Positions 19,901-28,335 of a stretch of DNA of 64,000 bases are shown here, piece after piece (positions within the stretch are counted from its first letter, which is position 1; every line of letters starts with the position of its first letter). Source of the DNA: a virus. The translations under genes were made by a program, and so were the position numbers. Location of the stretch: IMG/VR virus record IMGVR_UViG_3300042562_002450, positions 124,001-188,000 of that record. One strand, written 5' to 3'. The notes beneath the pieces were generated by a model. It saw only the letters and a list, made by a program, of their open reading frames with translations, ran no database searches and was not told where the DNA came from.

Positions 19901-22473
19901 GATCCTTTCATCTCTTCGACTACATTCCCTCTGTGAAGCATTAGCTTCCCATTTTCAAAAACAACTTTATGTATCCCCTCTTCTCTAAACTTTCTATTGA
20001 AAGCTTTGTCCATATATTTGGCATATGATTCGCCTTGTTGTGTTTTAAAATCAACTTCAAAACGGGCAGTATCATACATACCATAGCTGGCAATGTCTCC
20101 TAGCCCAAAAGCTTTTGGAAAGCCACCAAGAGAAGCCTCTGCTCGTCTTATTGTAGAAACAAGTAAGTCCTGAGCAGTTGAGTGAGTTCTGTTTAAAAGT
20201 TTTTCATTATCCACTAATGGACTAAGCGCACCTAGGTATTTAACATCATTAAGTCTTCTCTTAGAAGCTTGATGCTTAAATACTGAGTAAGCTCCTATAG
20301 TCCCTAATCCTGTCAACCCTATCTGAGTCCATGACATTGGATCTTCATTAGGATCTTCTGGCTTATGAAAGTCCTGTGTTCTAAAACCAGAACCAAATGA
20401 TGTATTGTATTTCCTTTGATTTTGAGTCGGGGATCCATGCTGGAGTCCCTCTATTGTATTTGCCTCATCATCACTACCGGAAAATTTAAATAGATTAGTC
20501 ATTGCACTTCCGAGCATGACTGCACCGAAAAGCATTGTTCCCATTTTTGCTGTTTTCAATGCTTTAGTCTGAGCATCTGTTATGTCTGGAATCGCTTTAT
20601 TGCTACGAAGAAAAGTCATTCCCTCATCTGAGTTTTTATATTTTAAAAGCTCTTCATCGTATAGTTTTTGTGAATTAGCAATATCATCTGTAAAAATTAG
20701 ATTTTCTTTATTATATTTAGGATTTATTTTCCCTAAGCTTTCTCCTGCTTCAATGTTACCCTTTATCATCTTAGCCATTGACTCTCGATACAAAACAGGT
20801 TCTTCAGCCTGTCTCATCTTCAGCCAACTATCTGTTGCCTTGCTTAACTCTCCCCCTCCTTCAACTTCCTTCATTGCATTAACAAGCATTTTGGAAAGTC
20901 TTCCCTGCTGAAAGTTATCTAAGTTACCATCATGCCATTCTTTCTCACCTAAGAATGATCTAGCTAAGAAATTAATATTAGTTCCAACGCCAAAACGACT
21001 AGTCTTAGCAATAAGATTTTTCTGCTGAGCCATTGCATTCAATGTTTTAGATAATTCCTGTATCTCAATAATACTACCCTTAGAATCAAGAGCCTCATTT
21101 AATATTTGAGTTGCTCTTATCTTTTGGTTAGAAACCAATCTATTAAAACCTTCTTCTTCTGTTATCTCTCCTCTTTTAACTTTACCTAATATGCTTTTTC
21201 TTTGCATACTTTGTTCTGACCTTAACTGCATATATTCTTGTGAGTAACGAACAGGACTTCGACCGTCAAACAGTTCTTCAAAATGATCTATCTCAAAGTT
21301 TGCATTCATTGCAAGAATATTCTTTTTATTTTTCTTTGCATCTTCTAAGAAACCATGAACATATCCTTGTACTGATCTTCTTTTTGCAACTTCGGCAATA
21401 ACGTTTCCTGCGAAACCTTCTTGAGTATTTGAAAGTTGTTTTGAATAATCATTTACTTTTTGGATTTTAGTAAAATCAAAATTCTTTTCCTTATGTAGCT
21501 TTCCTATTGCAGTTTGATCATAAAGGAATGGATGATTTTCTAATTTGAAATTATTAGGTTGCTGCATAAAGATAGAGTGATAATCATTCCCTCTTTTTAG
21601 CGAGACTTGAAACATTGAATGCTTACTTGACTTTAATGACTTTGTTTCGATATCAACACCATATTGATCATCAAAAGCATTATCAATATCCCCACTGGTA
21701 AGTTTTAGGATATCTGAAAAATCACCTAGTCGAAAAGGAGATCCAAATGCAGTTGCCATCTTTCTCATCTTTCCAAACCAACCATGACCCATACCTTCTA
21801 TTATTGGCCTAGCTTCTCTTCTCATGTTCCTAATGAAAGGATTATTGCTTTTGATTCCAGCATGCACAATAGATTGAGATTTAATCTCTTGAAGTCTAGA
21901 ATAGTCACCTGCGAAATCTGCATGATTTAAGGCAGAAAATTTTTGATCTGAGTTGTTAAAAATAGGTAGTGCTTTTTTCTCAATAAAAGACTGAACTCTC
22001 TTTACTTTACTTAGATCATTCTGGTATTTATCAAAATCATACTTTTGATGAATAGTCTTTTGCATGTAAGGATTATCTTGATTAATATAATGAAGATATC
22101 CTTTCTTTATCTTTGAGTTGTGCATTAAAGCATTGAGCTCTGATTGGTCTACGGACTTAGCTTTATTCATTATTATATTTTCAAAATCAGCAGCAGATAC
22201 AGCTTTAACCTTTCCTATGCCGTCTTTTGAAACTTCATCAATAAAACCAAATTCTCCACCATTCGTATTCTTTATCTTTACATCATTTTTTATAATATCC
22301 TTTTCAGATATCCTTTTCTTTTTTACTATTTCTTTCAATGTATCATTTGATCTTTTTTGCAGACGTTGAATAGTATCAGGGGTATTTTTTTGAATAAAAG
22401 ACTTTAATAGATCCTCATGGGTCTTTCCAAAGTCAGAAGCCTTAACTGGGAGATGTTTTCTTTTATTATCCAT
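16990..22473 (-). CDS. Giant tape-measure-position protein with DnaQ-like exonuclease motifs
   Basis: 1827 aa, in the slot directly after the two tail chaperones where the tape measure normally lies. Residues 271-280 (YGVDIETKSL; D274, E276) match exonuclease motif I. Residues 389-398 (MNANFEIDHF) resemble motif II with Glu394 in the usual Asp position. Residues 513-520 (WHDGNLDN; H514, D519) match motif III of DEDDh enzymes. The second half has at least five hydrophobic, glycine-rich segments (about 641-661, 714-735, 981-1001, 1061-1081, 1121-1141), as in tape-measure or ejection proteins that line the tail and enter the membrane. The C-terminal part is charged and helical. A GAGG Shine-Dalgarno precedes ATG 22473. 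The role is inferred as tape measure plus ejected nuclease; the exonuclease activity is unproven. Confidence 0.7.
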   Translation of the reverse strand: MDNKRKHLPVKASDFGKTHEDLLKSFIQKNTPDTIQRLQKRSNDTLKEIVKKKRISEKDIIKNDVKIKNTNGGEFGFIDEVSKDGIGKVKAVSAADFENIIMNKAKSVDQSELNALMHNSKIKKGYLHYINQDNPYMQKTIHQKYDFDKYQNDLSKVKRVQSFIEKKALPIFNNSDQKFSALNHADFAGDYSRLQEIKSQSIVHAGIKSNNPFIRNMRREARPIIEGMGHGWFGKMRKMATAFGSPFRLGDFSDILKLTSGDIDNAFDDQYGVDIETKSLKSSKHSMFQVSLKRGNDYHSIFMQQPNNFKLENHPFLYDQTAIGKLHKEKNFDFTKIQKVNDYSKQLSNTQEGFAGNVIAEVAKRRSVQGYVHGFLEDAKKNKKNILAMNANFEIDHFEELFDGRSPVRYSQEYMQLRSEQSMQRKSILGKVKRGEITEEEGFNRLVSNQKIRATQILNEALDSKGSIIEIQELSKTLNAMAQQKNLIAKTSRFGVGTNINFLARSFLGEKEWHDGNLDNFQQGRLSKMLVNAMKEVEGGGELSKATDSWLKMRQAEEPVLYRESMAKMIKGNIEAGESLGKINPKYNKENLIFTDDIANSQKLYDEELLKYKNSDEGMTFLRSNKAIPDITDAQTKALKTAKMGTMLFGAVMLGSAMTNLFKFSGSDDEANTIEGLQHGSPTQNQRKYNTSFGSGFRTQDFHKPEDPNEDPMSWTQIGLTGLGTIGAYSVFKHQASKRRLNDVKYLGALSPLVDNEKLLNRTHSTAQDLLVSTIRRAEASLGGFPKAFGLGDIASYGMYDTARFEVDFKTQQGESYAKYMDKAFNRKFREEGIHKVVFENGKLMLHRGNVVEEMKGSFSLMKTVTDNNQSKSMASIARSHLSQLGLKNVQQMSKFDFLITNGVDHFASAFIHETVSKPMKLMSDPFEALTDVIPELDDYFTPWMKKTLGPDGFIAKFFNTGLDGNELATNWQGMLKSHGGKLAGVGALAYFGLGTLNWGAEKIAPDGTPIGDAGLLGGAAYSVRKAHETYARLSDITGLTGFRDYIESKAPGSEGWQSTIGLTLAGGMAGGLWGSVQGLALESSATDKYGQFLKNAEKTESFDGILGKIFKKNVTKTGKAIRTGGAIGFALALPFTLAGFGADKSASELGLEYSGEKEVAVKKGRFWESSFTPWEGSEVDYYRPNWYAKLIDDSKNEELYGGNISPFTKLGRSIYDPFWLEKNRYFDQPYPLTGPDGSMLGIFGPAYEASLGRIIKPVATMHESELPEGFLDNTEYDIDALARKQWNSALEFMGLRGFAVKAIKETITGSSEIFSDPNEVRSAKDIDSITRDFYDLQLGGGILTTEALRRVFQNQDGFQKAQMDATINLNPLKNMMPSWMPGSDFYQDFQHGDPFLKVKDGYSRLPGEGFAQKYEELKGMDPNDYPDIFKYKILSDVAYGSMEHRNIKGKLQNRELTQYEQDIFDDVQRQVDEKKKSELNARDPSTYDSFLGRYSAVLTDLARSNPLETLLPVSPAHKFLAPPDIEDVLEEQRYSKDYRNWANPIDDFIMPTVSMTLNSMGLGGIDMSSDQAEIADYFDKTDYMKFTNLARDAQSKGDLKSADRYTIMAQKTYTGKDLYSHPSDVVRSLPKNERASYKYFIKTDRATQVKMIGRVNPRHRDAYQAQMDNQIRQEAMKSQSMSNQQRKKVMKDVEARQRAIQARRSAELQDYQSRMPGNDWVGWSPAVSVDSAQNRYLENAARDTHAYTGRRSAREGDLSQVAAATVNIPASSSSDYASHYSSLSASGVENALVVMRPGLDNSPDLDITLDRRSERNDALREWGYVV

Positions 22474-22537
22474 TGCCTCATTCTATCATTTATAAATAAT
22501 AGCATCATCTAGTAAAAATACTAAACCGAGCTACAAA

Positions 22538-23122
22538 TCATATAAGTGTTTGATTTTCTTTACTAAAGTCAATGTACTCTTGGCCATCTGCTCCTTTCTT
22601 CATTGCTGGAGCTCTAGCTTTATCAACCTTATTAGCTTTGGGATTTGAAACAAAATCAAAGGTAGTTCCAAGTATCTTTTCTGCTTGAACTAGTCTTCTC
22701 ATCTGTGTCTTCCATTCCATATCCTCAACTTCCTCTGGGGTGTATGCAGGGAATGCCTGACAGATTTTAACTATAATTTCATCTCTGAGATTCATTGAGC
22801 TATCTCGTACTGAACTCAATTCTTCTTGGATTTCTTTTTCTGATGTTGGATTAGAGAATCCTAGGATTAAACGAACTATAGTAGATACAACACCAGCATT
22901 AAGAGTATTAATTGTTCCTCTTAATGTATGCTCTACTACACATTCTTCCCATATGTTATCTTCAACAATAGGGGCTAGAGCTGGATATGCTTGGCATATT
23001 CTTTTGGCAGTTTCACATTTAGAATAACTTAATGGCTTAAATAAAACTGAACCTTTACCTGTATTAAACAGATAAAGGTTCTTATACTTTCCATATAATT
23101 CAAATGCATTGCCATTATTCAT
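22538..23122 (-). CDS. Second tail assembly chaperone-like protein
   Basis: 194 aa, starting MNNGNAFELYGKYKNLYLFN. It lies between the first chaperone-like gene (3-nt gap) and the giant tape-measure-position gene, where gpG/gpGT-type chaperones that coat the tape measure are encoded. It is acidic and helical, with 'GSVLFKPLSYSKCETAKRIC' early on, reminiscent of the F-x-P-L core shared with its neighbour. I see no convincing slippery heptamer joining the two frames, so they appear to be separate products here. Confidence 0.6.
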   Translation of the reverse strand: MNNGNAFELYGKYKNLYLFNTGKGSVLFKPLSYSKCETAKRICQAYPALAPIVEDNIWEECVVEHTLRGTINTLNAGVVSTIVRLILGFSNPTSEKEIQEELSSVRDSSMNLRDEIIVKICQAFPAYTPEEVEDMEWKTQMRRLVQAEKILGTTFDFVSNPKANKVDKARAPAMKKGADGQEYIDFSKENQTLI

Positions 23123-23125
23123 TTT

Positions 23126-23689
23126 CTATAGTTTTCTAACTAGAGTTACGGCTCTTTCTGGCTCCATGAAATTAGATGCTTGAAGGATTAAATTTCTGAT
23201 TGCTTCTGGAGCTCCAGCAGTTAATACATTAATATTAGCTTGATTTAGCAATGGCCAAACGACACCAGCCATCACAATACCTTCTGTTCTTTGCTGCTCA
23301 GATAGTTTTGATTTTTCAAATCTTTGCATAAGCTCACGCCATTCTTGACGTTTCAGAGGTCTGAAAAGAAAGTTTTCTTTTTCACTTAAAGAGCAAAGGT
23401 ATATTTCTCCATGCTTACCTTTAAGTGTTTCTATTTCAGTTTCAGAAGGACGACGTTCAAGACTTTTAAATGTTTGAATTACAAAGTCTGAATTACTTTT
23501 TTTCTTTAGAAGTTCTTCTAGTTGTTTTTCTTCTTCTATGGAAAGAAGGTATGACACATCATCAATATCTACTGGGATATCCTTATCTAGGGATTCAAGA
23601 TCCATAGCAAAAACATCATCTAAATTAGGCTCTTGTTCTTCTGTATTGTAAAAACTATCATCAACTTCAGTTTTAACTTGGTCAGTCAT
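23126..23689 (-). CDS. Tail assembly chaperone-like protein
   Basis: 187 aa. A strongly acidic N-terminus (about 60 residues) is followed by 'ETLKGKHGEIYLCSLSEKEN' and 'FLFRPLKRQEWRELM' (about residues 85-120), a pattern typical of phage tail assembly chaperones located between tube and tape-measure genes. It would bind and protect the tape measure during tail assembly. It is preceded by a GGAGATGAC leader. Confidence 0.65.
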   Translation of the reverse strand: MTDQVKTEVDDSFYNTEEQEPNLDDVFAMDLESLDKDIPVDIDDVSYLLSIEEEKQLEELLKKKSNSDFVIQTFKSLERRPSETEIETLKGKHGEIYLCSLSEKENFLFRPLKRQEWRELMQRFEKSKLSEQQRTEGIVMAGVVWPLLNQANINVLTAGAPEAIRNLILQASNFMEPERAVTLVRKL

Positions 23690-23721
23690 GTCATCTCCAA
23701 TTCTTTTATTTGATGACTAAA

Positions 23722-24408
23722 CTATATAAGGTTTTTAGCAAAAAAGCTATAGCTTTCTTTTAGGGCTTCTCCATTAGCGGATATGAGTCTACCTCTACCA
23801 ACAAGTTTAACATCAATGATCTGTTCTCCTATTGTGTCTTCATTGATTACAGATCCGTAACCTATCTTAATGTTAAATGTAGGTATCGCAAATGGATCAT
23901 ATGCTCCACTCTGATCACTCGTTACTGTAGAGTTTGGAAGAAGAGAATCCAATCTTCCTTTTATAGTCTGCCCTTTTCCATCTGAGTCATTTTTCTTTTT
24001 ATTGAAAAAATCCTCCAACATTTGTCTCTTTGTAATTGCATCATTGTAACTAGAATCAAAATCGTATGGACCGATTGGGGTTTTTATTGGTTGACCATCT
24101 TTATCTAAGCCTTCTTTGAATCTTTTTGCTTCAAGGAAAGGATATGATCCTTCATTTTTTTTTCTATAATGTTCGAGTATAGCAAAAAGATAATTTGGTT
24201 CTCTGAAATTAATTGTAAAACTTCCCTGTACCATTATTCGACCTTGCGCTGCATGACTCCAGAAGGTATCTCCGTAACCATATATAGGCATTGAGTTAGA
24301 ACCAACAGAGCATTGCCAATCAACAATATCATCTACCCATAATTCTCCAATAAAAATTGAAGCTTGTGATCCTGAAAAATATTCAGTATTTAATTCTGTA
24401 CGTGCCAT
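23722..24408 (-). CDS. Tail tube-like protein 3
   Basis: 228 aa. Residues about 15-75 (FIGELWVDDIVDWQCSVGSN, then MPIYGYGDTFWSHAAQG and VQGSFTINF) show the strand and glycine pattern of tube-fold proteins and parallel the two upstream tube genes ('...YTMGSANPRSFSRGKR' and 'AGSLIFILFD' in the major tube). The rest is less conserved. The ATG shares an A with the preceding stop (TAATG). It is probably a tail-terminal tube ring or tube initiator at the baseplate end. Confidence 0.6.
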   Translation of the reverse strand: MARTELNTEYFSGSQASIFIGELWVDDIVDWQCSVGSNSMPIYGYGDTFWSHAAQGRIMVQGSFTINFREPNYLFAILEHYRKKNEGSYPFLEAKRFKEGLDKDGQPIKTPIGPYDFDSSYNDAITKRQMLEDFFNKKKNDSDGKGQTIKGRLDSLLPNSTVTSDQSGAYDPFAIPTFNIKIGYGSVINEDTIGEQIIDVKLVGRGRLISANGEALKESYSFFAKNLI

Positions 24409-25556
24409 TAGAATAGTCCTCTGCTTCGCTGTAGCATATCATTAACACTATGATTTTCTTTACCCTGATTTCCTGTAATTAAATCCCTTAGTGTTGTTGT
24501 CTGATTTCCATTGTAAAACTTTAAACTCTTACCTGCAATAATAGTAGGATGAAGCATCGAAAGACTTGTTTCAAAAAGGTTACCAGCATTCTCAATTGTC
24601 ATAATATCTTCAGCATAGAACGTAACATTGTTCATTAGGGCTAAGTCATTCGCTGATGATTGCTGAGCTTCAGTTGAAATAGTGACACCAAACATGTGCA
24701 TAAGAGAAGCTCCACCATATTCATTAATCATTATTAGCATTAGATTGAATTTTGGCAATTGATCAAGTAATACAATCTCATTAGCAGTAGTACGATTACC
24801 ATCACTATCGACTCTGTATCTTAAGAAATCCATAAGTTCATGTGACTGAAAAACGGCAAAGTTCATCGACCCAGCAATCGTACGTTGCCCTCTAGTGTAA
24901 TCTTTAGCACTAACTCTACCTAGACTTCTTACTGCAGTCTTTTCTCTATAAGATGAATAGTTGAAAGAGTACAAAGATCCAAGTTCAATAATTGGCTTAT
25001 CGGTAAGATCGCCTTTCTTTCCATCTACTGTTTTTCTTTCTTTATTTTTATTCTTTATATTTTGTTTTTGAATTTGAAAATCTCTAATTGAAGCTAAAGC
25101 AGCTTTGGATCCTCCATTCCTAATTACATCTATAAAACCAGGATTAACTTTATTTGTTTGAACATTGTCATAATTAAGTTTTGGATTGCCTCTTGTCATA
25201 TTCGCTACATTTGAAGAGTCTCCATATTCGTCTTCAATATCTTCTTGTGTTTTATCGGAACTAATAGTTTCATTTGGTCTTCCATCTTTGAATTCAACAG
25301 TAATTTTACCTAGTTCTTTTATGCTTACTCTACCAGATGCTATCTGCTCAATTCCGTCAGCTATTAATTTATCTGTTTCTTCTAAAGATATACTGTCAAA
25401 CTGTTCCTCTCCTGGAGCAAGATTTGATTTCATTCTGACTTCATTGCCATCTACGATTTCTCTATGGCTAACTTTTTTAAAATCATTAATATGTCTATAT
25501 GCATAAACCTTAATATCTGAACCTGAGAATGTTGTATTGTTTTCAAGATAAATCAT
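24408..25556 (-). CDS. Large tail tube paralogue
   Basis: 382 aa. The C-terminal half aligns by eye with the 193-aa tube protein: 'EKTAVRSLGRVSAKDYTRGQ' against 'EKAAIYTMGSANPRSFSRGK', and 'DQLPKFNLMLIMINEYGGAS' against 'DQIPPFDVVISAVNEYGARA'. The first 190 residues are an additional charged domain, partly low-complexity. It is separated from the major tube gene by a terminator hairpin, so it is probably made in lower amounts. A specialised ring at one end of the tube is likely. Confidence 0.65.
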   Translation of the reverse strand: MIYLENNTTFSGSDIKVYAYRHINDFKKVSHREIVDGNEVRMKSNLAPGEEQFDSISLEETDKLIADGIEQIASGRVSIKELGKITVEFKDGRPNETISSDKTQEDIEDEYGDSSNVANMTRGNPKLNYDNVQTNKVNPGFIDVIRNGGSKAALASIRDFQIQKQNIKNKNKERKTVDGKKGDLTDKPIIELGSLYSFNYSSYREKTAVRSLGRVSAKDYTRGQRTIAGSMNFAVFQSHELMDFLRYRVDSDGNRTTANEIVLLDQLPKFNLMLIMINEYGGASLMHMFGVTISTEAQQSSANDLALMNNVTFYAEDIMTIENAGNLFETSLSMLHPTIIAGKSLKFYNGNQTTTLRDLITGNQGKENHSVNDMLQRSRGLF

Positions 25557-25570
25557 TAGATTCCTGATAT

Positions 25571-25601
25571 AAAAATAAAGGGGAGAGTAAAAACTCTCCC
25601 C
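25571..25601 (-). terminator. Intrinsic terminator after major tube gene
   Basis: A 9-bp perfect stem (GGGGAGAGT/ACTCTCCCC, 25580-25601) with a 4-base loop. On the minus strand it is followed by a T-rich run (25571-25579). It lies between the tube gene and its larger paralogue and probably limits read-through, so that sheath and tube are made in excess. Confidence 0.8.
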
Positions 25602-25637
25602 CTATTGTAAACTAACTTTTTTCGAGCATCAATGAAA

Positions 25638-26219
25638 TTATCGAGGTACTACGCCAGCAATCTTCGAAGAAGATTTCCATGGAGTAATGCCAGTTGCAAT
25701 AAATGTATATTGCTGCTCCACAACAATGTCATCAATTGAAAAGCCAGAATTTTCATTCATAAGCTCAACACCTGAAACTGTCATAGAAGCTCTAGCACCG
25801 TATTCGTTAACTGCAGAAATAACAACATCGAACGGAGGGATCTGATCCACGTACGTTGGAGTTGCTAACTGATGTGACTCAAAGCCTTCATCGTCAAGAT
25901 CAACGTCTGCATTTGCTCCATTTCCAAATCTTGACTCAAATCCGACTTCTTCAGTATCAGCAAGGAACTGAGCCTTACTGAAATGTGAAAGAACTGGATT
26001 TGCATCAAAAAGGATAAAAATTAATGATCCTGCGATCATTCTTTTTCCTCTTGAAAAAGATCTTGGATTTGCGCTTCCCATTGTATAGATTGCAGCTTTC
26101 TCTCTCTGGATAGAGTAAGAGAAGGCTTGAATCGTACCAATTGTTTGGCCAGCGAAAACAGCAGTAATATCTGCACCTGAAAAACTATTGAACGTTCTGT
26201 TTATTTGTTCTGTAGCCAT
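25638..26219 (-). CDS. Major tail tube protein
   Basis: 193 aa, the usual size for a myovirus tube protein, which stacks as hexameric rings inside the sheath. It lies 12 nt downstream of the sheath gene, the standard order. It has the signature-like segments 'REKAAIYTMGSANPRSFSRG' (about residues 39-58), 'IAGSLIFILFD' and 'DQIPPFDVVISAVNEYGARA' shared with its downstream paralogue. It is followed by a strong terminator, consistent with high expression. The start at 26219 follows an AGGAG-like site. Confidence 0.85.
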   Translation of the reverse strand: MATEQINRTFNSFSGADITAVFAGQTIGTIQAFSYSIQREKAAIYTMGSANPRSFSRGKRMIAGSLIFILFDANPVLSHFSKAQFLADTEEVGFESRFGNGANADVDLDDEGFESHQLATPTYVDQIPPFDVVISAVNEYGARASMTVSGVELMNENSGFSIDDIVVEQQYTFIATGITPWKSSSKIAGVVPR

Positions 26220-26231
26220 TGTGTTTTCTCC

Positions 26232-28325
26232 TTATTCTCTTGCTAATGAAGTATAGACTCGGATCTTCTTCATCTCAAATGGAGGAACAACAATAAGTTC
26301 AACATCACAATCGCCTTCAATTCTCTGTTTAGTTGTAGCTGAAACAGAAATTTCAAAACGTTGCATCAAGTTGTTCTTTTGCTCAAGAGAAAGTCTTTGT
26401 CTTAAGTTTGTCTCAAGAGAAAGTCTTGCTGAGCTGCTGTTTGGCTCACCGATATAAGGCTGAGCTACTTCTCTCACAATGTCGATGATTCTATCAAGAA
26501 CACGAACCGTAGATAGTCTGACAAAGTCAGAACCAGGTCTAGCAGCAGTAGGAGCATCAGAAATTCTGAAAACTCTATTCTTCTGTTTTAATCCTACGTA
26601 GTGATACTTAGAAAGAGAATCAAGTTTGATCTTAGGTAGTTTTACCAAAGAGTCAGCACCTGAAGCTACTTTATTAGTAGGAGCACTTTGAGGGATTAAA
26701 GATGAAATCATACCAGCATAGTAAGTAGCACCATTTGAAACATAACCAAATCCAGTTTCATCAACTGGGTTTATAAATGTTTGTGGGTAGCAATATACAG
26801 AAAGGAATCGACCAATATCAATTGGCTTCCCGCCTCTATCTTTCAGTACGGCATTAGAACTTACACCAGAAGCTCCAGGTATAATACCTGAGTCTGTAGC
26901 ATAGAATCCAGGCTTATAGTTTAGTTTCCCAACCATATGCTTGTTTCCAAGTAATCCTGTACCATTCTGAACAATCTCGCCCTCAGTATCAAGTACTGGT
27001 TCTTTACCAACCCAAAGAGAAATATCCTTGGTTGACATAGAAGCTGGAAGAGAAGTTCCGATAACACCTGTAACATTGTACTCATTAGCTGAAGTAACAA
27101 AACAAGCATTTGCTAATTGATAAGCGAAGTTTACTTCTTTAAAGTCTGCAGCAGTTAAAATCTCTCCAGATATTTTAGTAGTAGCAGAAGCAGAACCTAC
27201 GCTTGGGTAGATATCAGCAGAACCATTACCATTAATGTCCCAGAAGTAGAAATTTTCACCTTCGAACTCTTCTTTGAAAAGCTTACCAAGAGCGTCGCCC
27301 TTAGAACCAGCTACTGGATATCTCTGACCAGCAGGGATACTTTCATCAGAAGAAAGAATACAGATATCTCCATTAACTACGTTAGCTGCATCAAGTGTAG
27401 CTCCCATAGGTAGAAGTTGCTTAAACTCTTCAGTTTCAATAACTGAATAGGCTTTCTCAAGAGCTTCGTAAAGCTCCATTCCAGAAAGATTGATACCATC
27501 AGAACCATTACGTAAGTTATGGCTTGTGTCAGAATCATAAGCAAATTCAACTACAACTTCTTTATCGTCAGCATCAGCAGGGACATCAAAAGCAACAACA
27601 GCGCCAACTACAGAGTAGCTGTCTTTTGAAACTTCAGAACCATCCAAGGAAACTTTAACTGAACCAGAATTTGCAACTTGAGATAAAGTGAAAGAAGCAG
27701 GAGCAGGATCTACAGCAGCAAAAGTATCAATAACAGAAACTTGATCCATAGCAATGTTTCCTAAAGAAACAAAACTATCTGGATTGTTTACTGTACCAAT
27801 ATTAGCACCACCAGTAAAATCACCTGATACCATTACTTCTCCAAGGTCGAGCGGTTGCCCACCTGGATTGTTGTCAAATACCATTTGACCAACAGCATTC
27901 TGAACTTGAATGCGACCAATCTCTTGGTTAGGTCCACGAGTGATTGGATTTATGTATCTAACAAAATAGACGTTCGCAGCATCTTTATCTTTTAAAAGAG
28001 TTTCGATAGATGTTGGGTTTGATACCATATCATCAGTTCCTACTCCATAAAGGATGGCAGACTTTGCGCCGATTCTCATTTGGTAGATATTAGTAGCTCC
28101 ACCAGCACCAGCTTCATACATACCTCTGGTAAGGGTACCTTTGATTCCAAATCTAGCTTCGGCTTCTTGGGCCTTGCGAGCTTGAATTGGCTTCTCAGAA
28201 ACACCCTTCTCAGCTGTACCAAGAATCAAGATTGAAGGATCAGTATTGTTTACAACAATCTTGAACGCACCATCTTGAATTTCACTGATAATTGCTGGGA
28301 GATTTTCATATCTGTCAATAGCCAT
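26232..28325 (-). CDS. Contractile tail sheath protein
   Basis: 697 aa, within the range for sheath proteins. The N-terminus resembles the family's adhesive start ('AFKIVVNNTDPSILILGTAE', about residues 20-39). The C-terminal domain is characteristic: 'GSDFVRLSTVRVLDRIIDIV', a segment near 'RLSLETNLRQRL', and a closing beta-strand region 'CDVELIVVPPFEMKKIRVYT'. The middle, beta-rich 'GDFTGGANIGTVNNPDSF' region is probably the surface-exposed domain. It is followed by the tube gene. Contraction of this protein drives the tube through the envelope. Confidence 0.95.
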   Translation of the reverse strand: MAIDRYENLPAIISEIQDGAFKIVVNNTDPSILILGTAEKGVSEKPIQARKAQEAEARFGIKGTLTRGMYEAGAGGATNIYQMRIGAKSAILYGVGTDDMVSNPTSIETLLKDKDAANVYFVRYINPITRGPNQEIGRIQVQNAVGQMVFDNNPGGQPLDLGEVMVSGDFTGGANIGTVNNPDSFVSLGNIAMDQVSVIDTFAAVDPAPASFTLSQVANSGSVKVSLDGSEVSKDSYSVVGAVVAFDVPADADDKEVVVEFAYDSDTSHNLRNGSDGINLSGMELYEALEKAYSVIETEEFKQLLPMGATLDAANVVNGDICILSSDESIPAGQRYPVAGSKGDALGKLFKEEFEGENFYFWDINGNGSADIYPSVGSASATTKISGEILTAADFKEVNFAYQLANACFVTSANEYNVTGVIGTSLPASMSTKDISLWVGKEPVLDTEGEIVQNGTGLLGNKHMVGKLNYKPGFYATDSGIIPGASGVSSNAVLKDRGGKPIDIGRFLSVYCYPQTFINPVDETGFGYVSNGATYYAGMISSLIPQSAPTNKVASGADSLVKLPKIKLDSLSKYHYVGLKQKNRVFRISDAPTAARPGSDFVRLSTVRVLDRIIDIVREVAQPYIGEPNSSSARLSLETNLRQRLSLEQKNNLMQRFEISVSATTKQRIEGDCDVELIVVPPFEMKKIRVYTSLARE

Positions 28326-28335
28326 GTAAAACTCC

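Noticed and set aside
23120-23128. Programmed frameshift between the two tail chaperones
   Set aside because: No X-XXY-YYZ heptamer is evident near the stop, and the second gene has its own ATG 3 bases after it.
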